Positions 1-9,885 are shown, counted from the first letter of the stretch. The stretch is 38,679 nucleotides of DNA from Acidobacteriota bacterium (GCA_016208485.1 JACQXY010000066.1:1-38679), one strand, 5' to 3'. Translations and numbers: made by a program. Notes: generated from the sequence alone by a model not told the origin.

Positions 1-1014
1 GCCGACGTCTTTCCTGAGATCGTGCGCCGTGGGTTCGAGGCCGACGTGGTGACCGACCAGACGAGCGCGCACGACCCGCTGAACGGCTACATCCCGCGCG
101 GCTACACGGTCGAGGAGGCCGCCGGACTGCGCCGCGAGGACCCGGGACGCTACGCCGAGGAGGCGCGCGCCTCGATGGCCGTGCACTGCGAGGCGATGGT
201 CGCGATGATGCGCGCCGGCGCCGAGGTGTTCGACTACGGCAACAACCTCCGGGGGGAGGCGCTGCGCGGCGGGTTCGCCGGCGCGTTCGCCTATCCGGGG
301 TTCGTGCCCGCCTACATCCGGCCGCTCTTCTGCGAAGGGAAGGGCCCCTTCCGGTGGGCCGCGCTGTCGGGGGAGGCGGCCGACATCGCTGTGACCGATC
401 GCGCGGTGGCGGGGCTGTTCCCGGAGAACGAGGGGCTCCAGCGCTGGCTTCGCCTCGCGGCGGAGCGGGTCCGGTTCCAGGGGCTGCCGGCGCGAATCTG
501 CTGGCTCGGGCTCGGCGAGCGAGACCGCGCCGGGCTCGCGTTCAGCGACCTCGTCGCGCGGGGGGAGGTCGGCGCGCCGATCGTGATCGGGCGCGACCAC
601 CTGGACGCTGGGTCGGTCGCATCTCCCTACCGGGAGACCGAGGCGATGCGCGACGGGTCCGACGCGATCGCCGACTGGCCGGTCCTGAACGCCATGCTGA
701 GCGTCGCGAGCGGTGCGTCGTGGGTCTCGGTCCACCACGGCGGGGGAGTCGGCATCGGCAAGTCGATCCACGCGGGACTCGTGGTCGTCGCCGACGGGAC
801 CGAGGAGGGAGCGCGCCGGCTCCAGCTCTGTCTCACGAACGATCCCGCGACCGGCGTGATGCGCCACGCCGACGCCGGCTACGAGCGCGCGATCGAGGTT
901 GCGCGGGAGCGCCGCGTCCGAATCCCGATGCTCGCGGACGAGCCCCCGGGCGCCGAGCCGGCCGCGGGTCCGGAGGCGGCCTCCGCCGGCCGGTCGGGGC
1001 CCGAGGTTCCGTGA
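1..1014 (+). CDS. hutU: Urocanate hydratase (urocanase), C-terminal part; 5' end outside window
   Basis: Urocanase is a cytoplasmic NAD-dependent enzyme that converts urocanate to imidazolone propionate, the second step of histidine degradation. About 337 residues are visible; the family is usually near 550, so the N-terminal part including the start of the NAD-binding fold lies before base 1. The reading frame is open from base 1, and the GTG at 22 is an internal Val. Visible family signatures are [17 protein letters not shown] near the left edge, RICWLG (Cys codon at 499-501, matching the active-site Cys of the family), [28 protein letters not shown] and [16 protein letters not shown] Pro/Ala-rich tail of about 25 residues follows the conserved end. 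The stop TGA overlaps the GTG of hutI in a GTGA tetranucleotide, so the two are translationally coupled. Confidence 0.96.
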   Translation, partial: ADVFPEIVRRGFEADVVTDQTSAHDPLNGYIPRGYTVEEAAGLRREDPGRYAEEARASMAVHCEAMVAMMRAGAEVFDYGNNLRGEALRGGFAGAFAYPGFVPAYIRPLFCEGKGPFRWAALSGEAADIAVTDRAVAGLFPENEGLQRWLRLAAERVRFQGLPARICWLGLGERDRAGLAFSDLVARGEVGAPIVIGRDHLDAGSVASPYRETEAMRDGSDAIADWPVLNAMLSVASGASWVSVHHGGGVGIGKSIHAGLVVVADGTEEGARRLQLCLTNDPATGVMRHADAGYERAIEVARERRVRIPMLADEPPGAEPAAGPEAASAGRSGPEVP

Positions 1015-2222
1015 AAGCCGACTTCGTTCTCACCGGCGCCGGCCGGCTTGTCACGTGCGAGCCCGGGCTGGGGGAGGGGCCGCTCGGCGTGATCGAGCGG
1101 GGCGCGCTCGCCGCTTGGCGCGGGGAGGTTGTCTGGGTCGGCCGCGAGGCCGATCTGGCCGGCGAGGTGGAGGTCGCGCCGGACGCCGTCGAAGTGGATG
1201 CGCGCGGGAGCGCGGTCCTCCCGGGTCTCGTGGACTGCCACACCCATCTGGTGTTCGCCGGGGACCGGGCGCCGGAGTTCGCCGCGCGCCTGCGGGGGGA
1301 ACCTCGTGCGACCGGCGGAGTCCGTGAGACCGTGCGCGCGACCCGCGCGACGGGCGACGAGGACCTGGCGGCGCTCGCGCTCGAGCGTCTCGACCGGTTC
1401 CTGTCCTGGGGGGTCACCACGGTGGAGGCGAAGAGCGGCTATGGGCTCACCCTGGAACAGGAGCGCAGGCTCCTCTCGGTCGCCGCCGGGCTGAGGCACC
1501 CCGTCGACGTGGTGCGCACCTTCCTGGGCGCGCACGTGGTCCCGCCGGAATACGACGACGATCCGGAGGGCTACGTCACGCTGGTCTCCGAGGGGATGAT
1601 CCCCTCGATCGGCCAGCTCGCGGAGTTCTGCGACGTCTGGTGCGACGAAGGGGCCTTCTCGGTCGATCAGGCGCGACGGATCCTGCGTGCGGCGCGAGCG
1701 GAAGGTCTCGGGATCAAGGTCCACGCGGAGCAGACCGCCCGCACGGGCGCCGCGGCGCTCGCGGCGTCGTTCGGGGCCGTCTCCGTCGATCACCTCGAGC
1801 ACGCGACCGAGGAGGACGCCGAGGCTCTCGGGATTTCCCGGACGGTCGCCGTGTTGCTGCCGGGGGCGTCGCTCGGCGGCCCGTACGCGCCGGCGCGCAC
1901 GCTCATCGGGCGAGGCGTCCGCGTGGCGCTCTCGACCGACCTCAACCCCGGCACGTCCTACTCCGAGAACCTGCCGCTCTCCGCCGCGCTCGGGTGCGCG
2001 CTCCTGCGGCTCACGGCCGAGGAGGCGATCCTTGGGATCACGCGCCATGCGGCGGCGGCGATCGCGCGCGAGCGCGCGATCGGCCGGCTCGCCCGCGGCG
2101 CCGCCTGCGACCTCGTGGTTCTGGGGGCCGCGAGCGAGGTCGATCTCGTCTACCACTACGGTGCCAATCTCGCCGCGATCGTGGTCAAGGGCGGTCGCGT
2201 TGTCGGGGGGGCGGGGCCCTAG
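1011..2222 (+). CDS. hutI: Imidazolonepropionase
   Basis: This cytoplasmic metal-dependent amidohydrolase opens the ring of imidazolone-5-propionate to N-formimino-glutamate, the third step of histidine degradation. I start it at GTG 1011, which overlaps the hutU stop. That gives 403 residues, the usual family length; an upstream in-frame extension would run through hutU. Amidohydrolase metal ligands are visible: DCHTH (H77, H79), KVHAEQ (H238), VDHLEH (H261, H264) and STDLNPG (D310). The VEAKSGYGL and LGAH motifs are also typical. The Ala-rich C-terminal part ends in a standard beta strand. No dedicated promoter is visible, which fits an operon with hutU. Other hut genes are not in the window. 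Confidence 0.95.
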   Translation: MKADFVLTGAGRLVTCEPGLGEGPLGVIERGALAAWRGEVVWVGREADLAGEVEVAPDAVEVDARGSAVLPGLVDCHTHLVFAGDRAPEFAARLRGEPRATGGVRETVRATRATGDEDLAALALERLDRFLSWGVTTVEAKSGYGLTLEQERRLLSVAAGLRHPVDVVRTFLGAHVVPPEYDDDPEGYVTLVSEGMIPSIGQLAEFCDVWCDEGAFSVDQARRILRAARAEGLGIKVHAEQTARTGAAALAASFGAVSVDHLEHATEEDAEALGISRTVAVLLPGASLGGPYAPARTLIGRGVRVALSTDLNPGTSYSENLPLSAALGCALLRLTAEEAILGITRHAAAAIARERAIGRLARGAACDLVVLGAASEVDLVYHYGANLAAIVVKGGRVVGGAGP

Positions 2223-2268
2223 GAGGGCGCGCCGCGCTATTCTTTCGCCACTCTTTCGGGGGAGATGC

Positions 2269-3402
2269 ATGCGGAAGCTCTGGGTCCTTGCCACCGTGCT
2301 CGCGCTCGCGCTGTCGGGCTTCGTGGCCGGCCGGGCGGCCTCGAGACATCGCGAGAGCCTCGCGCGCGGCATCGTTCGCGGCGAGATCCCGCCGGCGGCG
2401 AGCGCCCTGCCGACGGACCCGGTCGAAGACGGACCTCTGGGCGAGGCCGGGGGGCTCGGCCTGCGGGTGCCGATCCTGATGTACCACCGGGTCGGCGAGG
2501 ATCCCGGGCGCTGGCCCGGGCTGACGGTGAGCCCGGCGGCGTTCGAGCGCCAGGTGGCCGGCCTCGTCTCGTCGGGCGCCCGCTCGCTGACGGTCGACCA
2601 GGTGGCCTCCGCCGTGCGCGAGCGGCGCTCCTTCCCGGAGGGCGTCTTCGCGATCACCTTCGACGACGGCACGGCCGACCAGTACCGGCTCGCGTTCCCG
2701 ATCCTGAGACGCTACGGCGCGCGCGCGACCCTCTACGTTCCGGTCGGCAGGGTCGGGCGCGCGGGGTACCTGACCTGGGAGCAGCTCGGCGAGATGAAGG
2801 CGAGCGGGCTCGTTGAGGTGGCCGCGCACTCGATCACCCATCGCGACCTGACGCGGATGCCGGTCGACGAGGCGTGGGAGGAGATTGTCGGGAGTCGCCT
2901 CGCGATCGAGCAGCACCTCGGCGGGCGGGCGCGCGACTTCGCCTATCCGTTCGGACGCCACGACCCCAGTGTGGATCTCCTCGTCTCGCGCGCGGGGTTC
3001 CGGTCGGCCGTCACGAATCGCTACGGCTTGGTGCACGCCCCGGAGCGCGCGCTCCGCTGGGGACGCATGGAGGTGCACGAGCGCTCGAGCGGCGCCTTCC
3101 TGGGTCGGCTCGCCCAGAGCGGCGGGGATTGGCGGAGGGCGCCGGCGTCTTCGAGCGGCGGCCGCGCGGTGCGCGCGGAATCCGAGCCTCCCTCGCCGAG
3201 CCCGACGCCGTCGCCCGCGTCCGCGGAGCCGACCGAGAGCTCGGCGCCCGATCCGACCGAGACCCCGAGTTCCTACCCCGTCCCGTCGATCATCCCCGGT
3301 CCGAGCCGCTCACGGGATCCTTCCCCGAGCCCGACGCCGGAGGCGAGCCCGACGCCGGATGCGAGCGCGGATCCGTCGGACGAGCCTACGCCCGGATCCT
3401 AG
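2269..3402 (+). CDS. Exported polysaccharide deacetylase (NodB-type) with Pro/Ser/Thr tail
   Basis: Predicted carbohydrate esterase family 4 enzyme that removes N- or O-acetyl groups from cell-wall or extracellular polysaccharide. I chose ATG 2269 because it follows a GGGGGAG ribosome site and begins a clear signal peptide or anchor (residues 5-22). The NodB fold shows MYHRVG (about 71-76), TFDDG (130-134, catalytic base and metal Asp), the metal pair H187 and H191 in HSITHRDL, and FAYPFG. Residues from about 290 to 377 are low-complexity Pro, Ser, Thr, Glu and Asp with SPSPTP-type repeats, as in wall-spanning linkers. A TATTCT at 2238-2243 could be its -10. The stop codon shares a CTAG with the stop of the convergent PFOR gene. 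The exact substrate cannot be read from sequence. Confidence 0.9.
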   Translation: MRKLWVLATVLALALSGFVAGRAASRHRESLARGIVRGEIPPAASALPTDPVEDGPLGEAGGLGLRVPILMYHRVGEDPGRWPGLTVSPAAFERQVAGLVSSGARSLTVDQVASAVRERRSFPEGVFAITFDDGTADQYRLAFPILRRYGARATLYVPVGRVGRAGYLTWEQLGEMKASGLVEVAAHSITHRDLTRMPVDEAWEEIVGSRLAIEQHLGGRARDFAYPFGRHDPSVDLLVSRAGFRSAVTNRYGLVHAPERALRWGRMEVHERSSGAFLGRLAQSGGDWRRAPASSSGGRAVRAESEPPSPSPTPSPASAEPTESSAPDPTETPSSYPVPSIIPGPSRSRDPSPSPTPEASPTPDASADPSDEPTPGS

Positions 3403-6400
3403 GCGCCGGCGGCGTCTTCCTGTCCCGGGGCGGCGCGCTCCATCGAGGCCATCTGCTCGTAGAGACGCCAGCGCTCGTCCACGTCCCGCTGGGCGAGCTC
3501 GAGCAGCCGGTCGGCCTCCTCGGGGTTCGTGCGCGAGAGGACCGTGAACCGGGTCTCCTTCTCGACGAACTCCTTGAGACCCAGGGTCGGCTTCTTGGAG
3601 TCCAGGCGCAGCGGGCGCTCCCCGCGCGCCGCGAGCCTCGGGTCGTAGCGGTAGAGCGGCCAGTAGCCGGCGTCGACGGCTTCCTTCTGGTGGCTCATGC
3701 CGGTGGACATCTCGATCCCGTGGGCGATGCAGGGGCTGTAGGCGATGATGATGGAGGGTCCCTTGTAGGACTCGGCTTCCGCGAATGCCTTGAGCGTCTG
3801 CGGGTTGTCGGCCCCAAGGGCGATCTGGGCGACGTAGATGGTGCCGTAGGACACCGCGATCATCCCCAGGTCCTTCTTGGCCATCGGCTTCCCGCCGGCC
3901 GCGAACTTCGCGACGGCGCCGCGCGGCGTCGACTTGGACGCCTGACCCCCCGTGTTGGAGTAGACCTCGGTGTCGAGCACCAGGACGTTCACGTCCTCGC
4001 CGCTCGCAAGCACGTGGTCGAGCCCGCCGTACCCGATGTCGTACGCCCAGCCGTCCCCGCCGACGATCCAGACGCTCTTGCGCGCGAGGTAGTCGGCGAG
4101 AGCGAGCAGGCTCCGGGCATCCGGTGAATCGAGAGCCGCCAGGCGGGGCTTCAGCTCTTCGATTCGCGCCCGCTGCGCGGCGATCGCGGCGTCGTCGTCC
4201 CGCGTCTCGGCGAGGATCGCCGCGGCGAGGTCCTCGCCGACCTCGGAGCCGAGCCGGGCGAGGAGGTCGCGCGCGTGCCGGGCGTGCTGATCGAGCGCCA
4301 GCCGCATCCCGAGCCCGAACTCCGCGTTGTCCTCGAACAGCGAGTTCGACCACGCCGGGCCGCGGCCGTCGCGCCCGGAGGTCCACGGCGTCGTCGGCAG
4401 GTTTCCCCCGTAGATGGAGGAGCAGCCGGTCGCGTTGGCGACGAGGAGCCGGTCCCCGTACATCTGGGTGAGGATCTTGAGATACGGGGTCTCGCCGCAA
4501 CCCTCGCAGGCGCCGGAGAACTCGAACATGGGCTCGATCATCTGCGAGCCCTTGACCGTCGTGAGCTTCACCTGGCTCCGGTCCATCTGCGGAAGGGCCG
4601 AGAAGAAGTCGAAGGCGCGCCGCTCGACCTCGAGGTGCGGATCCTTGGCCGTCATGTTGATGGACTTGTGATCCGGGTTCTCCTTGCTCGTCACGGGGCA
4701 GACGTCCACGCAGACCCCGCAGCCGGTGCAGTCGTCCGGGGCGACCTGGATCGTCATGACGTGGCCGGGGAAGTCCTTGGCCTTCCACGCCTTGGACCGG
4801 AATCCCTGCGGCGCTCCCTTCGCGGCAGCCGGCTCATAGACGCGCATCCGCAGCGCCGCGTGCGGGCACACGATGACGCACTTGGCGCAATCGATGCAGA
4901 TGCTCGGGTCCCAGATCGGGATGTCGAGCGCGATGCTCCGTTTCTCCCAGCGGGCGGTGCCGACCGGGAACGTCCCGTCGACCGGCAGGGCGCTCACCGG
5001 GAGCAGGTCGCCCTTGCCGGAGATGATTGACGCCGTGACCCGCTTCACGAAATCCGGGGCCTCCGCCGGCACGACGGCGGAGCGCCGGATCTCGCTCGTG
5101 GCGCGCTCGGGAACCTCGACCTCGTGCAGAGCCTCCAGGGCGAGGTCCACTGCCGCGAAGTTCTTCGCGAGGACCTCCTCGCCGCGCTTGGCGTAGGTGC
5201 GACGGATCGCCTTCTTGATCGCCTCGACGGCCTCCTCCCGGGGAAGGACGCCGGCGAGGGCGAAGAAGCAAGTCTGGAGCACGGTGTTCATGCGCCGAGC
5301 GAGGCCGGTCTCTCGCGCCACGCGGTAGGCGTCTACCACGAAGAACCGCAGGCGCTTGGAGAGGATCTGCTCCTGGACCTCGGCGGGGATCCGGTCCCAG
5401 ACCTCGTCGGGGCCGAACGGGCTGTTCAGCAGGAACGTGCCGCCGGGCTCGGCGACGGAGAGCACGTCCATGCGCTCGAGGAAGTTGAACTGATGGCAGC
5501 CCACGAAGTTCGCGCGGTCGATCAGGTAGGTGGAACGGATCGGGCGGGGCCCGAAGCGCAGGTGGGAAACGGTGATGGATCCCGCCTTCTTCGAGTCGAA
5601 CACGAAGTACCCCTGCGCGAACAGGGGCGTGTCCTCCCCGATGATCTTGACGGTGTTGCGGGTCGCTCCCACGGTGCCGTCGGCTCCGAGCCCCCAGAAG
5701 ACCGCGCGCACGACGTCCTCCGGCTCGGTGGAGAACGACCGGTCGTAGGGCAGGCGCGTGTGCGTGACGTCGTCGACGATGCCGACCGTGAAGTGGTTCT
5801 TCGGCTCGTCTCTCGTCAGCTCGGCGAATGCCGCCGCGGCCATCGCGGGGGTGAACTCCTTGGAGGACAGCCCGTAGCGCCCTCCGATCACGCGCGGCAT
5901 GCCTGGGAAGCGCGCGCGGCCGGCCGCCACCCGCTCGGCGAGCGCTGTGACGACGTCCTGGTAGAGCGGCTCGCCCACGGCGCCGGGCTCCTTGGTCCGG
6001 TCGAGCACGGCGATGGCGCCCGTGGTGGGGGGGAGCGCCGCGACGAAGGCCTCGGCGGAGAACGGGCGGAACAGCCGCACCTTGAGCACGCCGACCTTCT
6101 CCCCGCGGGCGGCGAGCGCTTCGACGGTCTCCTCGACGGCGCCGCATCCCGATCCCATCAGCACCGCCACGCGCTCCGCGTCGGGCGCGCCGGCGTAGTC
6201 GAACAGGCGGTAGCGGCGGCCGGTCCGGTCGGCGAAGCGGTCCATGGCGTGCTGGATGATGTCGGGCAGGGCGAAGGTGAAGGGGTTCGCGGCCTCGCGC
6301 GCCTGGAAGAACACGTCGGGGTTCTGGGCCGAGCCGCGCAGGACCGGTAGGTCGGGCGTGAGCGCCCGTTCGCGGTGCGCGAGGATCGCGTCGGCGCTCA

Positions 6401-6983
6401 GCATCGCCCGCACGTCGTCGTCGGAGATGCGCTCGATCTTGTTGACCTCGTGGGAGGTCCGGAAGCCGTCGAAGAAGTGGACGAAGGGCACGCGGGAGTC
6501 CAGGGTCGAGGCGTGGGCGATCAGAGCGAGGTCCTGCGCTTCCTGGACCGAAGAGGAGCAGAGAAACGCGAACCCGGTCGATCGCGCGGCCATGACGTCG
6601 CTCTGGTCGCCGAAGATCGACAGCGCGTGTGTGGCGAGCGTTCGCGCCGCGACGTGGAAGACGGTCGGGGTCAGCTCGCCGGCGATCTTGAACATGTTCG
6701 GGATCATCAGGAGCAGGCCCTGGGAGGCCGTGAAGGTCGTCGTGAGCGCCCCCGCCTGAATGGCGCCGTGAACCGCGCCGGCCGCGCCCCCCTCGCTCTG
6801 CATCTCGACCACCCGGGGGACCGCGCCCCAGATGTTCGGCCGCCCGGCCGCCGACCACGCGTCGGCGAGCTCGCCCATGGTCGAGGACGGGGTGATGGGG
6901 TAGATCGCGATGACCTCGCTGCACTTGTGGGCGACGTAGGCGGCCGCGTCGTTGCCGTCGACCGTGACCAGGGATCGTTCCAC
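3399..6983 (-). CDS. nifJ: Pyruvate:ferredoxin (flavodoxin) oxidoreductase, single-chain
   Basis: Cytoplasmic, oxygen-sensitive thiamine-diphosphate enzyme that oxidises pyruvate to acetyl-CoA and CO2 with ferredoxin or flavodoxin as acceptor. It has 1194 residues, the normal size of the fused homodimeric form. Domain order is standard: N-terminal domain with YPITPSSTMGE (about 29-39), the domain II/III region, a linker, two 4Fe-4S sites CIDCAKCVIVCP (near 693) and CTGCGVCVDVCP (near 750), then the TPP domain with CEGCGETP (near 823) and GDGWAYDIGYGGLDHV (near 975), followed by YSNTGGQASKSTP. The start is GTG with GAGGAG six bases upstream. It lies 78 bases downstream of the radical SAM gene on the same strand. 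Its 3' end abuts the deacetylase gene with no room for a separate terminator. Confidence 0.97.
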   Translation of the reverse strand: MERSLVTVDGNDAAAYVAHKCSEVIAIYPITPSSTMGELADAWSAAGRPNIWGAVPRVVEMQSEGGAAGAVHGAIQAGALTTTFTASQGLLLMIPNMFKIAGELTPTVFHVAARTLATHALSIFGDQSDVMAARSTGFAFLCSSSVQEAQDLALIAHASTLDSRVPFVHFFDGFRTSHEVNKIERISDDDVRAMLSADAILAHRERALTPDLPVLRGSAQNPDVFFQAREAANPFTFALPDIIQHAMDRFADRTGRRYRLFDYAGAPDAERVAVLMGSGCGAVEETVEALAARGEKVGVLKVRLFRPFSAEAFVAALPPTTGAIAVLDRTKEPGAVGEPLYQDVVTALAERVAAGRARFPGMPRVIGGRYGLSSKEFTPAMAAAAFAELTRDEPKNHFTVGIVDDVTHTRLPYDRSFSTEPEDVVRAVFWGLGADGTVGATRNTVKIIGEDTPLFAQGYFVFDSKKAGSITVSHLRFGPRPIRSTYLIDRANFVGCHQFNFLERMDVLSVAEPGGTFLLNSPFGPDEVWDRIPAEVQEQILSKRLRFFVVDAYRVARETGLARRMNTVLQTCFFALAGVLPREEAVEAIKKAIRRTYAKRGEEVLAKNFAAVDLALEALHEVEVPERATSEIRRSAVVPAEAPDFVKRVTASIISGKGDLLPVSALPVDGTFPVGTARWEKRSIALDIPIWDPSICIDCAKCVIVCPHAALRMRVYEPAAAKGAPQGFRSKAWKAKDFPGHVMTIQVAPDDCTGCGVCVDVCPVTSKENPDHKSINMTAKDPHLEVERRAFDFFSALPQMDRSQVKLTTVKGSQMIEPMFEFSGACEGCGETPYLKILTQMYGDRLLVANATGCSSIYGGNLPTTPWTSGRDGRGPAWSNSLFEDNAEFGLGMRLALDQHARHARDLLARLGSEVGEDLAAAILAETRDDDAAIAAQRARIEELKPRLAALDSPDARSLLALADYLARKSVWIVGGDGWAYDIGYGGLDHVLASGEDVNVLVLDTEVYSNTGGQASKSTPRGAVAKFAAGGKPMAKKDLGMIAVSYGTIYVAQIALGADNPQTLKAFAEAESYKGPSIIIAYSPCIAHGIEMSTGMSHQKEAVDAGYWPLYRYDPRLAARGERPLRLDSKKPTLGLKEFVEKETRFTVLSRTNPEEADRLLELAQRDVDERWRLYEQMASMERAAPGQEDAAGA

Positions 6984-7032
6984 CGGGCGCTCCTCGAGAC
7001 TCGGACGTCGTGAAGGGAATCCCCCGTCTCTG

Positions 7033-7038
7033 AGTGTA
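7033..7038 (-). promoter_or_regulatory. Possible -10 element for the PFOR gene
   Basis: On the minus strand TACACT fits the TANNNT form and lies about 50 bases before the GTG start. No good TTGACA-like -35 is seen at 16-18 bases, so this is only a candidate. The gene could instead be read through from the radical SAM gene upstream. Confidence 0.3.
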
Positions 7039-7061
7039 GCGAACCGGAGGACTCTTTCGCC

Positions 7062-8582
7062 TCAGCCGGTGAGGAGGTGCCCGACGTTCGAGCCGGACAT
7101 ATCTTCCGCGGCTCCGGTCCGGATCTCAGCGTTGAGCGAGGCGGCCCAGGCGATGAGCGCTTCCTTCGTGGGGAACTCCGGGGAGAGGCAGCAGAACTCG
7201 TCGGAATCCGCGTCGAACCGGGCAGCTTCGATCTCCTCGGGAGTCCGGCCTGCGGCGAACCGGTCGTAGAGGGGCGTCCCGCGGAAGACCACGAGCGGGA
7301 AGAAGGTCGCCTCGCGGAGCCCGTGCTCGCGCAGGATCCGGGTAGTGCGCAGGTGCGACTCCCGTGGCTCGCCGGGAAGCCCGGCGATGAAGGTGAGGAT
7401 CGGCTCGAGACCGAGGTGGCGGGTGAGCAGGGCCCCGTTGAGCACGTCCTTCGCGGTCTGGCGCTTCCTCACCACGTCGGTCAGGACCTCGTCGTTGAAC
7501 GACTCGCTCCCGAAGGCGAGGCTGCGGAAGTTCGCCGCCTTCATCCGAGTGAGCGTCTCCTCGTCGACCATGTCGGCGCGGGTCTGAACGTTGTAGTTCC
7601 ATCCGATGCCGGCGATCTTCTCGCAGATCTCGTGCAGCCGCGCGCGGCGAAGCGTGAAGGTGGCGTCGCCGAAGTAGAACTTCGGGTTCCCGGTCTCGTG
7701 GTAGTTGTCCCAGCAGAACTGGACCACGTCCCGGACGTAGCCGGGGGAGTGGAACCGGACACGGCGCTTCCAGATGGTCGGGTCCATGCAGAAGGTGCAG
7801 CGCTCGGGGCAGCCCCGGGAGGTGACGAACGAGGAGCCGACGAAGTAGTCACCCTCCGGCATGAGGGTCTTGAGGAAGCGATGGCGCATCCCGATCCGGA
7901 ACTCCTCTCCGGCGAAGTACATGTGGGGGAGCCGGTCGAGGTCGTCGATCCGCGGCATGTCGGGGTTGCGCCGCGGGTGCCCGCCGCCGTCGCGGTAGGT
8001 GACTCCGCGCGTCTGGAGCCCCCCGTTCCGCAGGCCGCCCGCCCCAAGCTCGTCCATGAGGTGCAGGACGGTCTCCTCGCCCTCGCCGCGCACCACGACG
8101 TCGGCCAACCCCTCGGTCACCAGCTCGGGCGCGTGCATGGTCGCGTAGTTCCCGCCGACGACCAGGATCCCCGAGGGGTTCGCGGCGCGGATGCCGGCGA
8201 GCAGGCGCTTCACGCCGCGCACCATGTAGTAGTAGCTGAGAGGCACCATGATCACGTCGGCGCCGGCGACCCGGGCGAGCAGGTCGGCCTTCATCCGCCG
8301 CATCAGGCCTTCCAGCTCGGCGCGCGCCGCCGGGTCGCGGACGTGGGCGTCGGAGACCTCGAACCAGCGGAGGTCGTCCCAGTGGTCGGCGACGACATTC
8401 ACCGGCTCGAAGGGGACCCCCCGGCTCTTCAGGACCGCGGCGACATAGAGGATGCCGTACTCGGGAGTGATCACCGCGCGGTCCCGGTACCCCTTCCAGA
8501 ACGGCTCCCAGGAGGGGGAGGGGCGCCGTTCGAGGAAGGCGAAGGCGAAAGTGTCGCTGACGAGCACGGTGCGAAGGCTCAT
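7062..8582 (-). CDS. B12-binding-type radical SAM protein, function unknown
   Basis: This 506-residue protein has the two-part layout of cobalamin-binding radical SAM proteins. The N-terminal half looks like a B12-binding Rossmann fold: YVAAVLKSRG, ADVIMVPLSYYYM, ILVVGGNYATMHAPELV and VVRGEGEETV. The radical SAM half has the cluster motif C258-X3-C262-X2-C265 (GCPERCTFC), then GDATFTLRR, NVQTRADMVDEETL, FGSESFND and TFIAGLPGE, the usual strand order of the SAM barrel. Such proteins use S-adenosylmethionine radicals, often for methyl transfer, ring closure or other difficult chemistry. The ATG start follows GGGGGA seven bases upstream. No recognisable biosynthetic partner is adjacent, so the substrate is unknown. 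The closest generic label is the BchE/P-methylase-like superfamily; I cannot place it in a characterised subfamily. Confidence 0.88.
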   Translation of the reverse strand: MSLRTVLVSDTFAFAFLERRPSPSWEPFWKGYRDRAVITPEYGILYVAAVLKSRGVPFEPVNVVADHWDDLRWFEVSDAHVRDPAARAELEGLMRRMKADLLARVAGADVIMVPLSYYYMVRGVKRLLAGIRAANPSGILVVGGNYATMHAPELVTEGLADVVVRGEGEETVLHLMDELGAGGLRNGGLQTRGVTYRDGGGHPRRNPDMPRIDDLDRLPHMYFAGEEFRIGMRHRFLKTLMPEGDYFVGSSFVTSRGCPERCTFCMDPTIWKRRVRFHSPGYVRDVVQFCWDNYHETGNPKFYFGDATFTLRRARLHEICEKIAGIGWNYNVQTRADMVDEETLTRMKAANFRSLAFGSESFNDEVLTDVVRKRQTAKDVLNGALLTRHLGLEPILTFIAGLPGEPRESHLRTTRILREHGLREATFFPLVVFRGTPLYDRFAAGRTPEEIEAARFDADSDEFCCLSPEFPTKEALIAWAASLNAEIRTGAAEDMSGSNVGHLLTG

Positions 8583-8768
8583 CGGTTCCCCCGTTGCAGG
8601 CCGGCGCCGCCGCGGCGCACGAGAATCCCGGCCGCTGATGCGCGCGTCAGTCTACCGGCGCACAGCGGCGCGCCGGAAACCCCGATCGACCGGGGGGCTC
8701 GACGGCCGAGCGGGTCGGGGGGCGACCCCCGAGGGGCCGTCTCCGCCCCCCGGAGCCCCCTCTGCGGG

Positions 8769-8774
8769 TAGTCT
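8769..8774 (+). promoter_or_regulatory. Candidate -10 of a near-leaderless promoter for glycerate kinase
   Basis: TAGTCT lies ten bases before the ATG at 8785, so a transcript would begin a few bases from the start codon. No Shine-Dalgarno sequence is present. The -35 region is not recognisable. The preceding 202-base gap (8583-8784) also holds a GC hairpin, GGGTCG/CGACCC at 8712-8728, of no evident role. Confidence 0.45.
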
Positions 8775-8784
8775 TTGGCTCCCG

Positions 8785-9885
8785 ATGCGCGTGCTCGTCG
8801 CTCCCGACAAGTTCAAGGACTGCCTCTCGGCCCCCGAGGCGGCCGAGGCGATCGCGCGCGGGCTGCGCGCCGCCGGCGCGGACGTGGACCTCGCGCCGGT
8901 TGCCGACGGAGGGGAGGGGACCCTCGACGCGCTCGTGGCCGCGGTCGGCGGCTCGGTCATGGGGGTGATCGCGCGCGGGCCGCTCGGGGTTCCGGTGCGC
9001 GCGCACGTCGGGATGCTCACAGGTGGCACCGCGGTCGTGGAGATGTCCCAGGCATCGGGGCTGCGGCTCGTCCCGGAGCGCGACCGGGATCCTATGAGGG
9101 CGACCTCGTTCGGGACGGGGGAGATGGTTCGCGCGGCTCTCGCTCGCCGCGCGCGCCGGATCCTCGTGGCGATCGGCGGGACGGCCACCGTGGACGGCGG
9201 CACGGGCCTCGCCGGAGCTCTCGGCCTGCGCTTCCTCGACGAGGCGGGGGTCGAGGTCCCAGAGGGAGGCGGCGGCCTGGAGCGGATCGCCTGGATCGAC
9301 GCCGCGCGGCTCGACCACCGCCTGGCAGGGGTCGCCCTGTCGGCGGCCTCCGATGTCCTGGCGCCTCTCCTCGGCCCGGAGGGCGCCGCGCGCGCATACG
9401 GCCCGCAGAAGGGCGCGCGGCCGCGCGACGTCGAGACGCTCGAGCGCGGCCTGAGGATCCTCGCCGGGCGGCTCCGGAATGATCTTGGGGCCGACGTCGC
9501 CGAGCGCCCAGGATCGGGCGCCGCCGGAGGCGCCGGCGCGATGCTGATGGCGCTCGGGGCGGAACTGCGCTCCGGTGCGGAGGTCGTCCTGGATGCCATC
9601 GGCTTCGCCGAGCGGCTGAAGGAAGCCGATCTGGTGGTGACCGGCGAGGGCCGGATGGACATGACGACCGCCGCCGGGAAGGGGCCGGCCGCGGTGGCGC
9701 GCGCGGCGCGCGCGGCGGGCGTCCCTTGCGTCGCCCTCGTCGGTCAAGCCTCAGAAGTGCCGGAGGGCTTCGAGCACGTGCGCTCTCTCCTGGAGCACTT
9801 CGGCGGAGACCGGGACGAGGCCTTCCGGCGGGCCGCGGCGGGGCTTCAGGCGCTCGGCGCGCGCGTCGCCTCGCGGCGCCGCTGA
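8785..9885 (+). CDS. glxK: Glycerate kinase (GlxK/GarK type)
   Basis: Cytoplasmic kinase that phosphorylates glycerate with ATP; the GlxK/GarK family usually makes 2-phosphoglycerate. I start at ATG 8785, giving 366 residues. The longer upstream frame is low-complexity and precedes the family's conserved first strand MRVLVAPDKFKDCLSA. Other signatures are PVADGGEGTLDAL, GGTATVDGGTGLAGALGL, GPQKGA, GSGAAGGAGAMLMALGA and the C-terminal VVTGEGRMDMTTAAGKGP. It is monocistronic, with a divergent radical SAM gene upstream and the convergent beta-helix gene 77 bases downstream. In the cell it would feed glycerate from serine, glycolate or sugar-acid breakdown into glycolysis. No glyoxylate or tartronate genes are nearby to say which. 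Confidence 0.94.
   Translation: MRVLVAPDKFKDCLSAPEAAEAIARGLRAAGADVDLAPVADGGEGTLDALVAAVGGSVMGVIARGPLGVPVRAHVGMLTGGTAVVEMSQASGLRLVPERDRDPMRATSFGTGEMVRAALARRARRILVAIGGTATVDGGTGLAGALGLRFLDEAGVEVPEGGGGLERIAWIDAARLDHRLAGVALSAASDVLAPLLGPEGAARAYGPQKGARPRDVETLERGLRILAGRLRNDLGADVAERPGSGAAGGAGAMLMALGAELRSGAEVVLDAIGFAERLKEADLVVTGEGRMDMTTAAGKGPAAVARAARAAGVPCVALVGQASEVPEGFEHVRSLLEHFGGDRDEAFRRAAAGLQALGARVASRRR

Noticed and set aside
879..2672. 597-codon open frame on the minus strand across hutI
   Set aside because: It runs antisense to two clear genes, has Arg/Pro/Gly-rich composition and shows no domain; it is a product of high third-position GC.
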